Shown in pieces: positions 31,895 through 43,014 of a stretch of 64,000 bases of DNA. The stretch is from Saccopteryx bilineata. Taxonomy: Eukaryota > Chordata > Mammalia > Chiroptera > Emballonuridae. Positions within the stretch are counted from its first letter, which is position 1; every line of letters starts with the position of its first letter. The position numbers and the translations under genes are program-made. Where the stretch lies: NCBI RefSeq assembly GCF_036850765.1, contig NC_089493.1:192652706-192716705 (forward strand). Direction: 5' to 3'. The notes beneath the pieces were generated by a model, which saw only the letters and a program-made list of their open reading frames with translations, ran no database searches and was not told the origin of the DNA.

Positions 31895-32490
31895 CAAAGG
31901 CAGCCTGGTACAGGGCACCAGGCAGAGCACTGGGCACGGGTGACCGTATTCAGTCCTCACAGTAGCCTAAATAGACAGTAGTATTGTACCCATTTGATAG
32001 GTGAGAACACTAAGGCTCTACACCAGGGGTCTCAAACTCAACTCAGCATGTGGGCCGCAGAGCAAGATCACAGCCGTTAGGCGGGCCGCACTAGGTCTAC
32101 AAAAGGCAACTGTTATGCAACACTTTTCTCACTGCAGTTGAAAACAAAAAAAAATCAGTACAACAAGCACAATCGTACATGCAGTTTACTCAGTGTCACA
32201 GAACGACCAGAAACTGTAGTTCGCATCACAACTGCTGTTAACTAAGCTAACATCTAGCTAGGATGCTAGAGAAATGAAAAATACAAGTAGGCCCCTAGGC
32301 TTACTTAATTTTATCCAAAATATTTTGAACTTCGTGGATTAGTCTGCGGGCCGCACAAAATTGTTCGGCAGGCTGCATGCGGCCTGCGGGCCGCGAGTTT
32401 GAGACCGCTGCTCTATAGTGACGCGACGTGCCCAGTTCACATGGCCATTGAGTGAGAGCCAGCATCTGAACCTCAGACTGCCCCTGGGGG
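31895..32490 (-). repeat. MIR SINE interrupted by a hAT element
   Basis: Left part has 'tcagtcctcacagtagccta' and 'taggtgagaacactaaggct'. After 32418 the right part has 'gtgcccagttcacatggcc' and 'gcatctgaacctcaga'. The hAT insertion at 32024-32410 separates them. Confidence 0.7.
32024..32410. mobile_element. hAT non-autonomous element H1 (387 bp)
   Basis: Terminal inverted repeats CAGGGGTCTCAAACTC and, from the right, CAGCGGTCTCAAACTC match 15 of 16. The 8-bp flanks 'ctctacac' and 'ctctatag' agree at 6 of 8, typical of hAT. There is no transposase. Confidence 0.85.
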
Positions 32491-32794
32491 CCACCCACGC
32501 GGTCAGCGCAGGTCATTGTTGTCTCCTGCCCTCCTCTGTGTCTGCCAGCAGCTGGGGCCAGGCACACAGGACCGAGGCACAGGTCACAGCAGCACCCTCC
32601 AGCAGCCTGTCCTCCGAAAAGGGAAACAGGCTGGGTGCCTCCTGACATTCAGGACCGTTGGGGGAGGGCTTTGAACCCGGTTAGAGCCTTGGGACATTGC
32701 CCAGGAGGCCACGGGAGACCACGGAAGGGTCTAGAACAGGAAAGTGACATGGTCAGGTTGATGCCCTAAGAGAATGGTGCCCGGGATGTGAGTG

Positions 32795-33300
32795 GACATC
32801 CCCAGAGGGCTTGTTAAACACGGACCACGGGGGCTCCGGCCCAGAGTTCCTGACTCAGTAGGTCTGGTGTGAGTGAGGGCCAGGATGTTCATTTCTTTTT
32901 TTTTTTTTTTACAGAGTCAGAGAGAGGAATAGACAGGGACAGACAGACAGGAACGGAGAGAGATGAGAAGCATCAATCATTGTTTTTCATTGTGCGTTGC
33001 AACACCTTAGTTGTTCATTGATTGCTTTCTCATATGTGCCTTGACCACGGGCCTTCAGCAGACCGAGTAACCCCTTGTTGGAGCCAGTGACCTTTGGTCC
33101 AAGCTGGTGAGCTTTTGCTCAAACCAGATGAGCCTGCGCTCAAGCTGGCGACCTCGGGGTCTCGAACCTGGGTCCTCTGCATCCCAGTCCAATGCTCTTT
33201 CCACTGCGCCACCGCCTGGTCAGGCAGAATGTTCGTTTCTAAGGGTCCCCGGTGCTGTGGCTGCGGTGCAGTTTGAACACTGCTGCTTTAGGGTGATACA
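32795..33300 (+). repeat. MER5-like element split by SINE-C
   Basis: 'cagagggcttgttaaacacg', 'gggctccggcccagagttcc' and 'tgactcagtaggtctggtg' are MER5 features. The right end resumes after the SINE with 'tctaagggtccccggtg' and 'gcagtttgaacactgctg'. Confidence 0.75.
32896..33224 (-). mobile_element. SINE-C copy C5
   Basis: Poly-T on the left and head on the right. The target duplication 'gatgttcatttct' versus 'gaatgttcgtttct' lies in the MER5 host. Confidence 0.9.
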
Positions 33301-33364
33301 GCAGTGTGGAGGGTGCCAGGAGCATCCCGGTGTTTACGGGAATGGGGGCTACCGTGTGGGGGTA

Positions 33365-33500
33365 CCAGGAACGGGGCCCATCGGGTCACTCGATCCGCAC
33401 AGCTCACAGATGGTAAGCACTGAGACTGAGGGAGGAAAAAACTACCCATCTGGGGCCACACAGCTGGTCAGAGGTGGGGCAGGGACTCTATCCTGGGAAC
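33365..33500 (-). repeat. MIR SINE fragment
   Basis: 'ggggccacacagctggtcag' and 'aggtggggcagggact' are the antisense MIR core. Confidence 0.65.
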
Positions 33501-33539
33501 TGGGGGTGCCCACTGCCCTGCCTCTGAGGTGGAGCCTTA

Positions 33540-35485
33540 GAAAGCTGCTCTGAACAGTCACTAAGTAAAAGTCCACGCATCAGGAGAACACACTGGGGAC
33601 GCCGTGTTCCCAGGCCCCGGGCTCTCACCCGGTCCACCTGTGGGCTCCCAGCTGCCACACATCTGCCCTGGCTTCCTGCCACCACAGCTGGGCAGCTGGT
33701 CTTCTAGGCCAGGTTCTACCAGGCTGCTGTGGGGGGGGTCATCATGGTGGGTCTGGAGCCCCCGTCTTCGGAGAAACCCCTGCCTCAAGTTCCCCAAATG
33801 ACTGCACCAAGGAAATCAAGGCGACTTCCCTCACAGTTCCTGTCCGTCAGCAGGTTCCTGCCCTCAGCACCTCTTCAGAGGGGCCCAGCCTGGAGCTGGC
33901 CCTTCCCCTGCACCCCCAGGAAAGGCGGCACCGAGGGGCTGTCCTCTGTGCCTAACAAGGCTCATTTTCCTGGATGAGGGACCATAAGCCCTTTTCTGGC
34001 CTTCTCTGTCCTCATTCGCAGACTGCCTGCCTCACAGGCTGGGGGGGAGGGGGAGTTAACAAAATCAGGAAAGCCACTGCTTCCTGAGCACCTACTATGT
34101 GCCAGATGGCCAGGTATCTGCCAGTACCCTGTCCTTAGCATGACAGGTGCAGCAAGCATCGACATGGGCCATGCTCCCCCTTCCAGGGCCCTCTCTCCAG
34201 CTCCACAGGTCTGCTTGTCTCCCCACACAGACTTGGGGACACCCCGCCACTGCCACCTACCACGGCCGTGCTCACACACGTCTTCTACACCTGCCTTGCT
34301 TTCAGAGAAGAAGTGAAAGGCCAGAAGTAAAATGAGGCAAATCAGGTTAAATACGAGTGAAGGGTGTTTGCACTACAATTTCCTGAACTTTTTCCATCTG
34401 TCTGAGACGTTTGATAGAATCACGCTGGCCCGGCGAGTATGCAGCTGGCCTGGAAGGAGGGGGTGGGCCTGAGGAACTGGGTCGGAGAGGGCCGAGGTCC
34501 TGCCGTCCAGATGTGACGGTGGAGACGTCCAGAGGCCGTGACTCACCAAGGAATGCCGGGGTCACCAAAATGTTTCTGAAGCTGTAAAGCCCCCCATCCC
34601 CTGGTCAGCTCCCGGCAAGGGCATGGCTCTGGTGAACCCTCGCCCCGCGGATTGAACCCAAGGTGGCTGAGCTTGGGGATGCCTGTCTGTGGTCCCTTCT
34701 CAGGCTCCCCGCAGGGCGCATGTGGAGGCGTGGTGGGGACTGAAGTATTCTGGGGAGCCCTCTCGGTTCCACATCCAACGTAAGCCACAGTCTGTCGTCC
34801 TGATGGCCAGTGGGGTGACCTTTGGGCCCCGAAAGCTCGCCGGGCGGCAGAGCCAGCTCTCTGTCCCCAAGCCTCGGCCTGGTGGAAACCACCTCGGCGG
34901 CAGAAGTGGGCTGGTGGCGGCTTGTTGTGCTGTTGCTAAGTTCTGAGCTGATCAGTGTGGGCCTCACGGGGTTTTTCCCCCTCTGGTTTCATGTTCTGAC
35001 GGGAACTGTGAGGATCTGGAGTGAGTTCACGGCAGCCACAGCATTCCAGAGCGGGTGACGCCGAGTTCCTCCTTGGCCCCGGCTCCCGAGTCCACACCCT
35101 CCCCAGCTGCGGAGCGGGATGGCTGGGAAAGCAGCTCAGATGGAGGATGGAAGACGACCCACAGGGCTTGACTCTCACTGTCCTTTTTCTAGAAGCCAAC
35201 TTGCCTTCCAGCAAGGAGGTAGAGGTTTCAGGATCCATACTGAATTCTGCTTCTTGGTTTCCCAGTTCCCTTTTCTGGTATTTAAAACTCGGCACATTTT
35301 GTTCCAAAAATCAGCCCTCAGCCCCACAGACCACAATGCCCTGCACCGTCTCTCCGAGCCAGACCTGCCCTCACCCGAACATCCTAGTACCTGGGTTTCC
35401 CTGCCCCACCTTCCTGTCTACCAGCAGATCTGCCCTTGTTTTGTTTTGTTTTAGCGAGAGAAAGCCAGAGTGGAACTGACTCTAA
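33540..35485. other. Unique GC-rich DNA, no gene recognised
   Basis: A short L2/MIR trace occurs at 34082-34110 ('gagcacctactatgtgccag'). No exon, RNA or other repeat is clear. Confidence 0.5.
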
Positions 35486-35488
35486 ATT

Positions 35489-35591
35489 CCTTCCTTCCTT
35501 CCTTCCTTCCTTCCTTCCTTCCTTCCTTCCTTCCTTCCTTCCTTCCTTCCCTCCTTCCCTCCTTCCTTCCTTCCTTCCCTCCTTTTTTCTT

Positions 35592-35641
<50 letters not shown>

Positions 35642-35750
35642 TTTCTCTTTCCTACCTTCCTTCCTTCCTTCCTCCCATCCTTCCTTTCTCCCTCCCTCCC
35701 TCCCTCTTTCCTTCCCTTCTTCCTTTTCCTCTCCCTCCCTCTTTTCCTCA
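35489..35750 (-). repeat. (TTCC)n/(TTTC)n pyrimidine tract
   Basis: About 260 bases of almost pure pyrimidine: TTCC repeats, then TTTC repeats, then a mixed CCCT/TTCC part. The long Ser/Leu/Pro or Lys/Arg/Glu frames here are not genes. Confidence 0.95.
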
Positions 35751-35781
35751 GGCAATAATCATGTCTTCTTGGTGTATACAC

Positions 35782-35930
35782 TTTAAATTTATTTTACTGA
35801 TTTTAGAGAGCAAGAAAGGGAGAGGCAGAGACCTCGATCTGTTCCTGTACGTGCCCTGACCAGGGACTGAACCTATTGCCTATGCATATCTGGAACACGG
35901 TCTCACCAACCGAGCCATCTGGCTAGGGCT
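35782..35930 (-). mobile_element. VES-like SINE (V4)
   Basis: 'gtgccctgaccagggactga' is the end of the tRNA head in antisense and 'gccatctggctagggc' is its start. Related flanks 'ggtgtataca' and 'agtgtgtatac' suggest the target duplication. Confidence 0.85.
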
Positions 35931-35951
35931 CCTAGTGTGTATACTCTACAG

Positions 35952-36268
35952 CAGGGGCCGGGAACCATTTTTGGCTGAGAGACGTGAACGCCACATATTT
36001 TAAAATGTAATTCCGTGAGAGCCATACAACGACCCATGTACATTACACATTATCCAATAAAAATTTGGTGTTGTCCCGGGGGACAGCTGTGATTGGCTCC
36101 AGCCACCTGCAACCATGAACATGAGCGGTAGGAAATAAATGGATTGTAATACATGAGAATGTTTTATATTTTTAACATTATTTTTTTTATTAAAGATTTG
36201 TCTGCAAGCCAGATGCAGCCACCAAAAGAGCCACATCTGGCTCGCAAGCCATAGGTTCCCAACCCCTG
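35952..36268. mobile_element. hAT non-autonomous element H2 (317 bp)
   Basis: Ends CAGGGGCCGGGAACC and, from the right, CAGGGGTTGGGAACC. The 8-bp flanks 'ctctacag' and 'cactagag' agree at 6 of 8. The AT-rich inside has no transposase. Confidence 0.85.
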
Positions 36269-36279
36269 CACTAGAGAGA

Positions 36280-37190
36280 CAGATATGGTAGACATTTAAA
36301 ATGATTTATACACCGTATAGAGAAAGTTAAAATGTAATTTCAGGTAGAAATCAGCACTTTCTACCTGAAAATAAGGCGGGAAAGGGGTGAAGAGAAGACT
36401 AGGGTGCACATGTGTGACAGCTGGGGTGCTGCAGGTGGCGGCCAGGGGGCTCTGAGGAGGTGAGCTCCGGGCAGAGACCTGGGCGGGAAAGCCGCCTCCA
36501 TGGAAACTTCTGGAGCAGGACACACGGGGGAGGCAGGGCAGGTGCACAGGCCTGTGTGGCCCACGCACGAGTGTGCGCAGAGGCAGAGGCGGACTGCATG
36601 TGGGAGGGGCCTGGGCGGAGGAGCTGTAAGGTTTGAGGGTTTTCTTGCAGGCACGGTGGGGGCGCTGCTGGGGGTGCTGCTGGGGAGTGCGGCACCCTGT
36701 CATGGTTGTGATTGGAAAGAATCGCTGAGGCTGGTAGTGGCCTGGGGGCGCAGGAGCGGTGGGGGAGGCCCCAGGGGCGGTGGCGGAAGGATACAGTCTG
36801 CAGGGGCCGCATGTGACGCAGGCTGCGAGTATGGGGGTGTCGGCACCAGCACCAGGTGTAGGGACGAGCAGCTGTTGGGGGTCAGCGCTGGCCGTGGCGG
36901 GGAAGACGGCGAGCAGAGCAGGTTCATGGGGACAGAGCTGAGCTGGTAGTTTGGGTTCCAGACAACGGAAGCCATAAACAAACCCGCGGGGGGTTGGTTC
37001 TGAGGACAGCAGGGGAGCCAGTGTCAGGCAGGAGGATTCCAGATGTGTCTCCTCTGAGGATCGTCCTCATGCAAGCGGGCCCCCCACCCCTGTCGTAGAG
37101 GTACTCCATTGTACCATCTTGACTCGGTCTCCCCGATACTGTGTGTCACTCTAATACCTTTAGCTGTGTGCCTGGCTCTTAGTTTGGAGG
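36280..37190. other. GC-rich DNA with a long antisense open frame
   Basis: On the minus strand one frame stays open from about 37068 to 36296 (about 257 codons, first ATG at 36703). The complementary plus frame is open over much of the same DNA. Composition is rich in Pro, Ala and Ser without a domain I recognise, so I do not call a gene. Confidence 0.4.
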
Positions 37191-37194
37191 TCCA

Positions 37195-37330
37195 GACTCA
37201 TTCACCACTCCAGTGCTGCATAGAGGAGACAGACGGGCACAGACAGCGACGGTGACGTGGCCGAGGTCACACAGCTGGGAAGCTGGGATTCAGCTCCAGA
37301 GTCTGCGTGTTAAGCCACTGCACCCACCAT
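37195..37330 (-). repeat. MIR SINE
   Basis: 'ggccgaggtcacacagctgg' and 'gaagctgggattcagctcc' are antisense MIR. Confidence 0.75.
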
Positions 37331-37679
37331 CTGACTGACGCCTTTGTGGCCCCCACCACCGGCCCCCCATGCAGAGCGCCGTGCAGCGGCGCACGTACAG
37401 ACCCCAGGAGTACCTGCGGTGGCGGCTGCTGGCCCCGTCTATCTGCAGGCCTGCTCTCTGTGTTTATTCATTCCCGAGATAAATATTTATATGTGACTGC
37501 CTGGGGGCTGCTGGGAAGCCGGGACCAGGAGCCTGCGTTTCTGCGGGCTTAGTGATGGAGGGTGGCGGCCGGCCTGGAGGGGGGTTGGGGGATGGGAGCT
37601 GGGACGTGGGATTGTGGATCCGCCAGGGTGCTCAGGGCCTGGACAGCCGGCGGGGAGGGCAGGAGAGCAGAGAGGTGAA

Positions 37680-37820
37680 CAGTGCCTGTCGTACAGTCAC
37701 CCCAACGCTGTGCGATTGTGGAAAAGTCACCCGTTTCCACCTGGCTGTAAAGGGGACAGTGCCACCCGGGTCCCAGAGTTATCATGAGGGTTCTGAGACT
37801 ACTGGCAACCACTAACCCTC
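37680..37820 (+). repeat. MIR SINE fragment
   Basis: 'ctgtgcgattgtggaaaagt' and 'gtaaaggggacagtgccacc', then 'atgagggttctgagact', fit sense MIR. Confidence 0.6.
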
Positions 37821-37824
37821 TCTG

Positions 37825-38687
37825 CTGGTCAATCTTTCTTTCCTAGCTAGCTGCAAGACTGGCAACCGCCACTCACTCAAGAGAGTCAGGACTTCTGTCC
37901 CCCGGGCGGGGTTTGGTATTTCATGTTGTCACCTACTTTCCTCTCAGAAGTTTCTCTCCCAAAGAGGCTGAAGGTTGGGCGGCAAAGGTTGGGTGGTGGG
38001 TCTTGGCTTTCCAGTGCCCCCCCCCCATGTCATTCTGGGGCTAGGTGGCAGAGGACACTGGGCCACATGGATTCTCAGCTGTTACTTGACACAGCAGATT
38101 CCAGGGCCTTATTTAGAAGCTTTGCTGGGGTGGGAAAACCTCCCCCCTTCCCACAATAATTCACCTGCTCCCCCACCTACACTCTCCCCCCCCCCCAGCA
38201 TGAGCAAGGGCTCAGGTTCTGAAGCCAGGCTGACACCCTGACCTTGGACACGGTCTCAGAGCCCTGGTCCCAGGTCTTCCAGAAACCCTCCCCGCCACGG
38301 GGTTGGCTGGCTGTGTCCCGGGCTACAGAATTTAGTATCCATGATGGGGTGAGCTTGAGATCCAAAGAGGAAGGAAACTGAGGCCTTGCCCTGGGGAGGG
38401 AGGTGTAGACACTTCCTCCTCTGAGCCATCTGTGCCCCTACAATGTCATTAGAATGAAGTACCACGTAAGACTGTGTGTCTGACTAAGAACATGCATTAT
38501 ATGACTGCATCCCGCCAGGAAGAAAGGCTGGAAGGAAAGACAGCAGCGGCTAGACAGTACCTGTCTCTCAGTGGGGCGAGATTATGAGCCGGTTTTATTC
38601 ATGTATTTATTTCTTCTATAGTTTCTAAATTTTTTCTGTTGAAACCCTACAACCATTAAAATCATGAGAAAAGAAAAATAGGCCCCC
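37825..38687. other. Unique DNA, no gene recognised
   Basis: No repeat other than short C runs (38018-38027, 38185-38198). The right end is AT-rich just before the SINE stack. Confidence 0.5.
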
Positions 38688-39054
38688 GCCCTGGCCAGTT
38701 GTCTCAGTGGTAGAGCGTCAGCCTGGCGTGCAGAAGTCCCGGGTTCGATTCCCGGCCAGGGCACACAGGAGAAGCGCCCATCTGCTTCTCCACCCCTCCC
38801 TCTCTCCTTCCTCTCTGTCTCTCTCTTCCCCTCCCACAGCCGAGGCTCTACTGGAGCAAGGATGGCCGGGGCACTGGGGATGGGTTCTCGGCCTCTGCCC
38901 CAGGCGCTAGAGTGGCTCTGGTCGCAACAGAGCGACGCCCCGGAGGGGCAGAGTGTCATCCCCTGGTGGGCGTGCCGGGTGGGTACCGGTCGGGCGCATG
39001 CGGGAGTCTGTCTCTCCCCATTTCCCGCTTCAGAAAAATACAGAAAAAAAAAAA
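38688..39054 (+). mobile_element. SINE-A copy A6
   Basis: Inserted in 'gaaaagaaaaataggccc', which is repeated after its tail (39055-39072). The CTCF-like block is damaged ('tcatcccctggtgggc'). Confidence 0.9.
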
Positions 39055-39076
39055 GGAAAGAAAAATAGGCCCTGTT

Positions 39077-39755
39077 TTTATTTTTATTTATTTTATTTTA
39101 TTTTTTTACAGAGACAGAGTCAGAGTGAGGGATAGACAGGGACAGACAGACAGGAACGGAGAGATGAGAAGCATCAATCATTAGTTTTTCATTGCGCATT
39201 GCGACACATTATTTGTTCATTGATTGCTTTCTCATATGTGCCTTGACCAGGGGTCCCCAAACTTTTTACACAGGGGGCCAGTTCACTGTCCCTCAGACCG
39301 TTGGAGGGCCGGACTATAAAAACAACTATGAACAAATCCCTATGCACACTGCACATATCTTATTTTAAAGTAAAAAACCAAAACAGGAACAAATACAATA
39401 TTTAAAATAAAGTACAAGTAAATTTAAATCAACAAACTGATCAGTATTTCTATGCTCCTCTCACTGACCACCAATGAAAGAGGTGCCCCTTCCAAAAGTG
39501 CGGCAGGGGCTGATAAATGGCCTCAGGGGGCCGCATGCGGCCCGCGGGCTGTAGTTTGGGGACCCCTGGCCTTGACCATAGGCCTTCAGCAGACCGAGTA
39601 ACCCCTTGCTTGAGCCAGCGACCTTGGGTCCAAGCTGGTGAGTTTTGCTCAAACCAGATGAGCCCGCACTCAAGCTGGCGACCTCGGGGTCTCGAACCTG
39701 GGTCCTCCGCATCCCAGTCTGACGCTCTATCCACTGTGCCACCGCCTGGTCAGGC
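39077..39755 (-). mobile_element. SINE-C copy C6, split by a hAT
   Basis: A-rich end at left, head at right ('cgcctggtcagg'). The body is interrupted at 39248-39568. Flanks 'aataggccc' match on both sides. Confidence 0.9.
39248..39568. mobile_element. hAT non-autonomous element H3 (321 bp)
   Basis: Terminal repeats CAGGGGTCCCCAAACT are perfect over 16 bp. The 8-bp target duplication GCCTTGAC is perfect at 39240-39247 and 39569-39576. Internal 'cagttcactgtccctcagac' and 'ggccgcatgcggcccgcggg' resemble bat nhAT elements. It has no transposase. Confidence 0.95.
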
Positions 39756-39775
39756 AATAGGCCCCATTTTAAATT

Positions 39776-39966
39776 TTTTTATTTTTTTTTATTTATTCAT
39801 TTTAGAGAGGAGAGAGAGACAGAGAGAGAGAGGAGAGAGAGACGGGGGGAGGAGCTGGAAGCATCAACTCCCATATGTGCCTTGACCAGGCAAGCCCAGG
39901 GTTTCGAACCGGCGACCTCAGCATTTCCAGGTCGACGCTTTATCCACTGCACCACCACAGGTCAGG
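39776..39966 (-). mobile_element. SINE-B copy B10
   Basis: The head 'ccaccacaggtcagg' is at the right and A-rich DNA at the left. A perfect 19-bp target duplication CAATAGGCCCCATTTTAAA lies at about 39755-39773 and 39967-39985. Confidence 0.95.
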
Positions 39967-40111
39967 CAATAGGCCCCATTTTAAAAAGATAAAATGTATT
40001 GTTCAAAAAATGAATCTCAGTGATGTAGTAGAAGGACATAAAATATCTTCTTGGATGAGCAAAGGAAAAGAGTAACACTAAAAAGCAAAAAATATTGTAT
40101 AAAATTGTATT

Positions 40112-40503
40112 TATTTATTTATTTTTTTATTTTTTTATTTTTTTTCATTTTTCCAAAGCTGGAAACGGGGAGGCAGTCAGACAGACTCCCGCATGCGCCC
40201 GACCGGGATCCACACCGCATGCCCACCAGGGGGCGATGCTCTGCCCATCTGGGGCGTCACTCTGTTGCGTCCAGAGCCATTCTAGCGCCTGAGGCAGAGG
40301 CCACAGAGCCATCCCCAGCGCCCGGGCCATCTTTGCTCCAATGGAGCCTCACTGCGGGAGGGGAAGAGAGAGACAGAGAGGAAGGAGAGGGGGAGGGGTG
40401 AAGAAGCAAATGGGCGCCTCTCCTGTGTGCCCTGGCCGGGAATCGAACCTGGGACTCCTGCACACCAGGCCGACGCTCTACCGCTGAGCCAACCAGCCAG
40501 GGC
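40112..40503 (-). mobile_element. SINE-A copy A7
   Basis: Target duplication 'tataaa(a)attgtatt' on both sides. The CTCF-like block GCCCACCAGGGGGCGATGC is intact at about 40221-40239. Confidence 0.9.
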
Positions 40504-40609
40504 CTATAAAAATTGTATTAATTGCATGTAACCCAGATGAGAACAGACTATATGTAAGATATATGGCTAAAATCATATATAAGATATATGTGTATTTATA
40601 TATTCTAAG

Positions 40610-40794
40610 ATGCTATTTGCTTGTTTATTTACTTTAGAGAGAGGAGAGAGAGAAAGGCTGTGGAGAGAGGAACGGGAAGCATCAACTCATACTTGTTTGT
40701 CCTTTGTGCCTTGACCAGGCAAGCCCAGGGTTTCGAACCGGCAACCTCAGCATTCTAGGTTCTGGCTTTATCCCCCACGCCACCACAGGACAGG
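40610..40794 (-). mobile_element. SINE-B copy B11
   Basis: Head at right ('ccaccacaggacagg'). Target duplication 'tatttatatRttctaag' at 40593-40609 and just after 40795. Confidence 0.9.
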
Positions 40795-40929
40795 CTATTT
40801 ATATGTTCTAAGTGAGAAAATTATATGAGACTGAATCAAATTATGTACTTCGCATCCGGTCCCCATTCCAGCACACACTCAGAACTCTCTGTCATTGACT
40901 TGTTTTTCTCCATTGACCAATTATGAGGC

Positions 40930-41030
40930 ACTCGGGGCAGAGGGAAAGTTTTACTTGTCTCCGTGTCCCTTTGAGGACCTGGCACCTAGTAGGCACTTTA
41001 ATAAATGTGTATGAATGAACAAAAGAATCT
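40930..41030 (+). repeat. L2 3' end
   Basis: 'gaggacctggcacctagtag' and 'gcactttaataaatgtgtat' followed by 'gaatgaac' are the sense L2 terminus. Confidence 0.75.
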
Positions 41031-41054
41031 TTTCTTTAAAAGAAGGATACACAC

Positions 41055-41262
41055 CTGACCTGTGGTGGCGCAGTGGATAAAGCATTGGCCTGGAACGCTG
41101 AGGTTGCCGGTTCGAAACCCTGGGCTTGCCCGGTCAAGACGCATACAACAAGCAAGAAGCGGGCAATGAACAACTAAAGGGAAGCTGCAATGAGTTGATA
41201 CTTCTCACTCCGCTACCTCCTCTCTCTGTCAAATCAACAAATAAAATCTTTTAAAAAACAGA
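41055..41262 (+). mobile_element. SINE-B copy B4
   Basis: Head, B box GGTTCGAAACC and AATAAA tail are present. Target duplication 'aaggatacaca' versus 'aaggatacacat'. Confidence 0.9.
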
Positions 41263-41269
41263 AAATAAG

Positions 41270-42234
41270 GATACACATTACAACTCTAAGAACATAAAGG
41301 ATCCCAGGAAAGGGGCTTGAGAATGTGTCTGACAAGTGGAAAAAAATCAGACAAACAAAAACCATAGAAGGTTGTAGATTCTCAAATAGGAGCCCCCAAA
41401 GGCAGTTCCAATGCCAATGGCCCCCCCCCTCTGGTTGCTTGTGGACCCTGCATCTTGTCCACCAGTCTGGAGGGCCAGGTGGACGTGAACTGTCCTTGTT
41501 CATCTCTGAACCCAAGGTATCTGACACAGCCTGGACAGGGTTCCGGAGCCCAGTGGCAATCGATCAAATTACCGTTAACAATCAGAAAAAGGCAACAGGC
41601 AAGATGCTCTTTATTCCATAAAAGGTCCTCAATATCAGATAAAAAGACAAGGACAGGGGTGCCCCAGAACGGGGGGGGGCCCTTGGAGACAGATGGCGGT
41701 CCTCCTGCAGATGGAGCCTTCTAGTCCCACACGGCCTCTGCCCTGGGGACAAGACAAACCCCACACGGGCAAGTGCCGCTGGCTCAGGGAGGAAGCGCGA
41801 CAGTGAGAGGGGACGGAAGAGTCCTGTCTCTCTTCTGCGCCACGGACCTGCCTCTCCCTTCTAGACCGAGCTCCACACGCAGGGGCTGGGACTTCTCCAC
41901 CTTCGTCCAGGCAACTCGAAACAGTCGATTCAACTCAAGTGACGTTTAACTACTATATTTATTGAACGGAGGAGTAGACCGAGACCCGTTTTTGTTGCGT
42001 TCCCACCCCTGAGCCTTTTCCTTGGGGACACCAGAATGAGTAAGGATTTGGGCACCCGTTCAAAATATTCCCTGAGCTTCTCGTAGGCGCCTGACGCAGC
42101 TGTGACCCCCCACGCTCATGAAGTTCACTTGCTCTGTCGCAGCCACAAGTGACATTTGAAACCCTCTCCACCCTATATGTATTTTAAGTTGGGGGACTTT
42201 TTTTCTTTTCCTTTGAGAAGAAAGTAGATTTCAC
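41270..42234. other. Unique DNA, no gene recognised
   Basis: No exon or assigned repeat. A few poly-C/G runs occur at 41423-41433 and 41668-41680. Confidence 0.5.
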
Positions 42235-42390
42235 TCTGAGACTTCAGGGGAGGGAAATGAAAACATACATCCAGCCTGACCTGTGGTGGCGCAGTGGATA
42301 AAGCGTCGACCTGGAAACGCTGAGGTCGCTGGTTTGAAATCCTGAGCTTGCCTGGTCAGGGCACATATGGGAGTTCATGCTTCCTGCTCC

Positions 42391-42429
<39 letters not shown>

Positions 42430-43012
42430 CCTCCCTCCTCTCTAAAAAATGAATGAACAAAATAAAATAATAAAAATAATTAAAAAACAAACAAACATAC
42501 ATCCACACAGGGCTTGTCCAGGTGTGTTCACAGGAGCATTTATTCATGATACCCCCAGACGGAAACAACCCAAAGGCCCATAAACAGAAGAAGGAATAAA
42601 TAGAAGATGGTATATCCACACAATGGAATATTATTCGGCCCTAATAAGGGATGAAGCTCTGATATACCCTATAATATGGATGAACCCGGAAAACATTGTT
42701 ACCTGAAAGAGGCCAGTCGCAAAAGATCACAGATGTTTCCATTTATGTTGTGTCCGGAAGCGATAAACCTATAGAAACTGGAAGGAGATTCGTGGTTGCC
42801 TAGAGCCGGTGGGGAGAGGGAATGTGAGTGACTGCTAACGGGTAAGGGGTTTCTTTCTGGGGTAATGACAATGTTTGTTTTCAAACTGATTGTGGTAATG
42901 GTTTGTACCACTGAAGAATATACTGAGAACCACTGAAGCGTATATTTTAAATGGGTGAATGGTGTGGTATGTGAATTATATATCTCAATAAAGCTGTTAT
43001 AAAATAAGAAGA
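42235..43012 (+). repeat. Old L1 3' end, split by SINE-B
   Basis: After the SINE it continues 'tattcatgatacccccagac', 'caatggaatattattcggcc', 'gattcgtggttgcctagagc' and ends 'atatctcaataaagctgtta'. The left remnant before the SINE is about 40 bp. Confidence 0.85.
42275..42488 (+). mobile_element. SINE-B copy B5
   Basis: Inserted in the L1 with target duplication 'aaacatacatcca' on both sides. It includes a (CT)n run. Confidence 0.95.
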
Positions 43013-43014
43013 AA

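Noticed and set aside
35384..35859. Ser/Phe/Leu- or Lys/Glu/Arg-rich open frames
   Set aside because: They are translations of the (TTCC)n/(TTTC)n tract.
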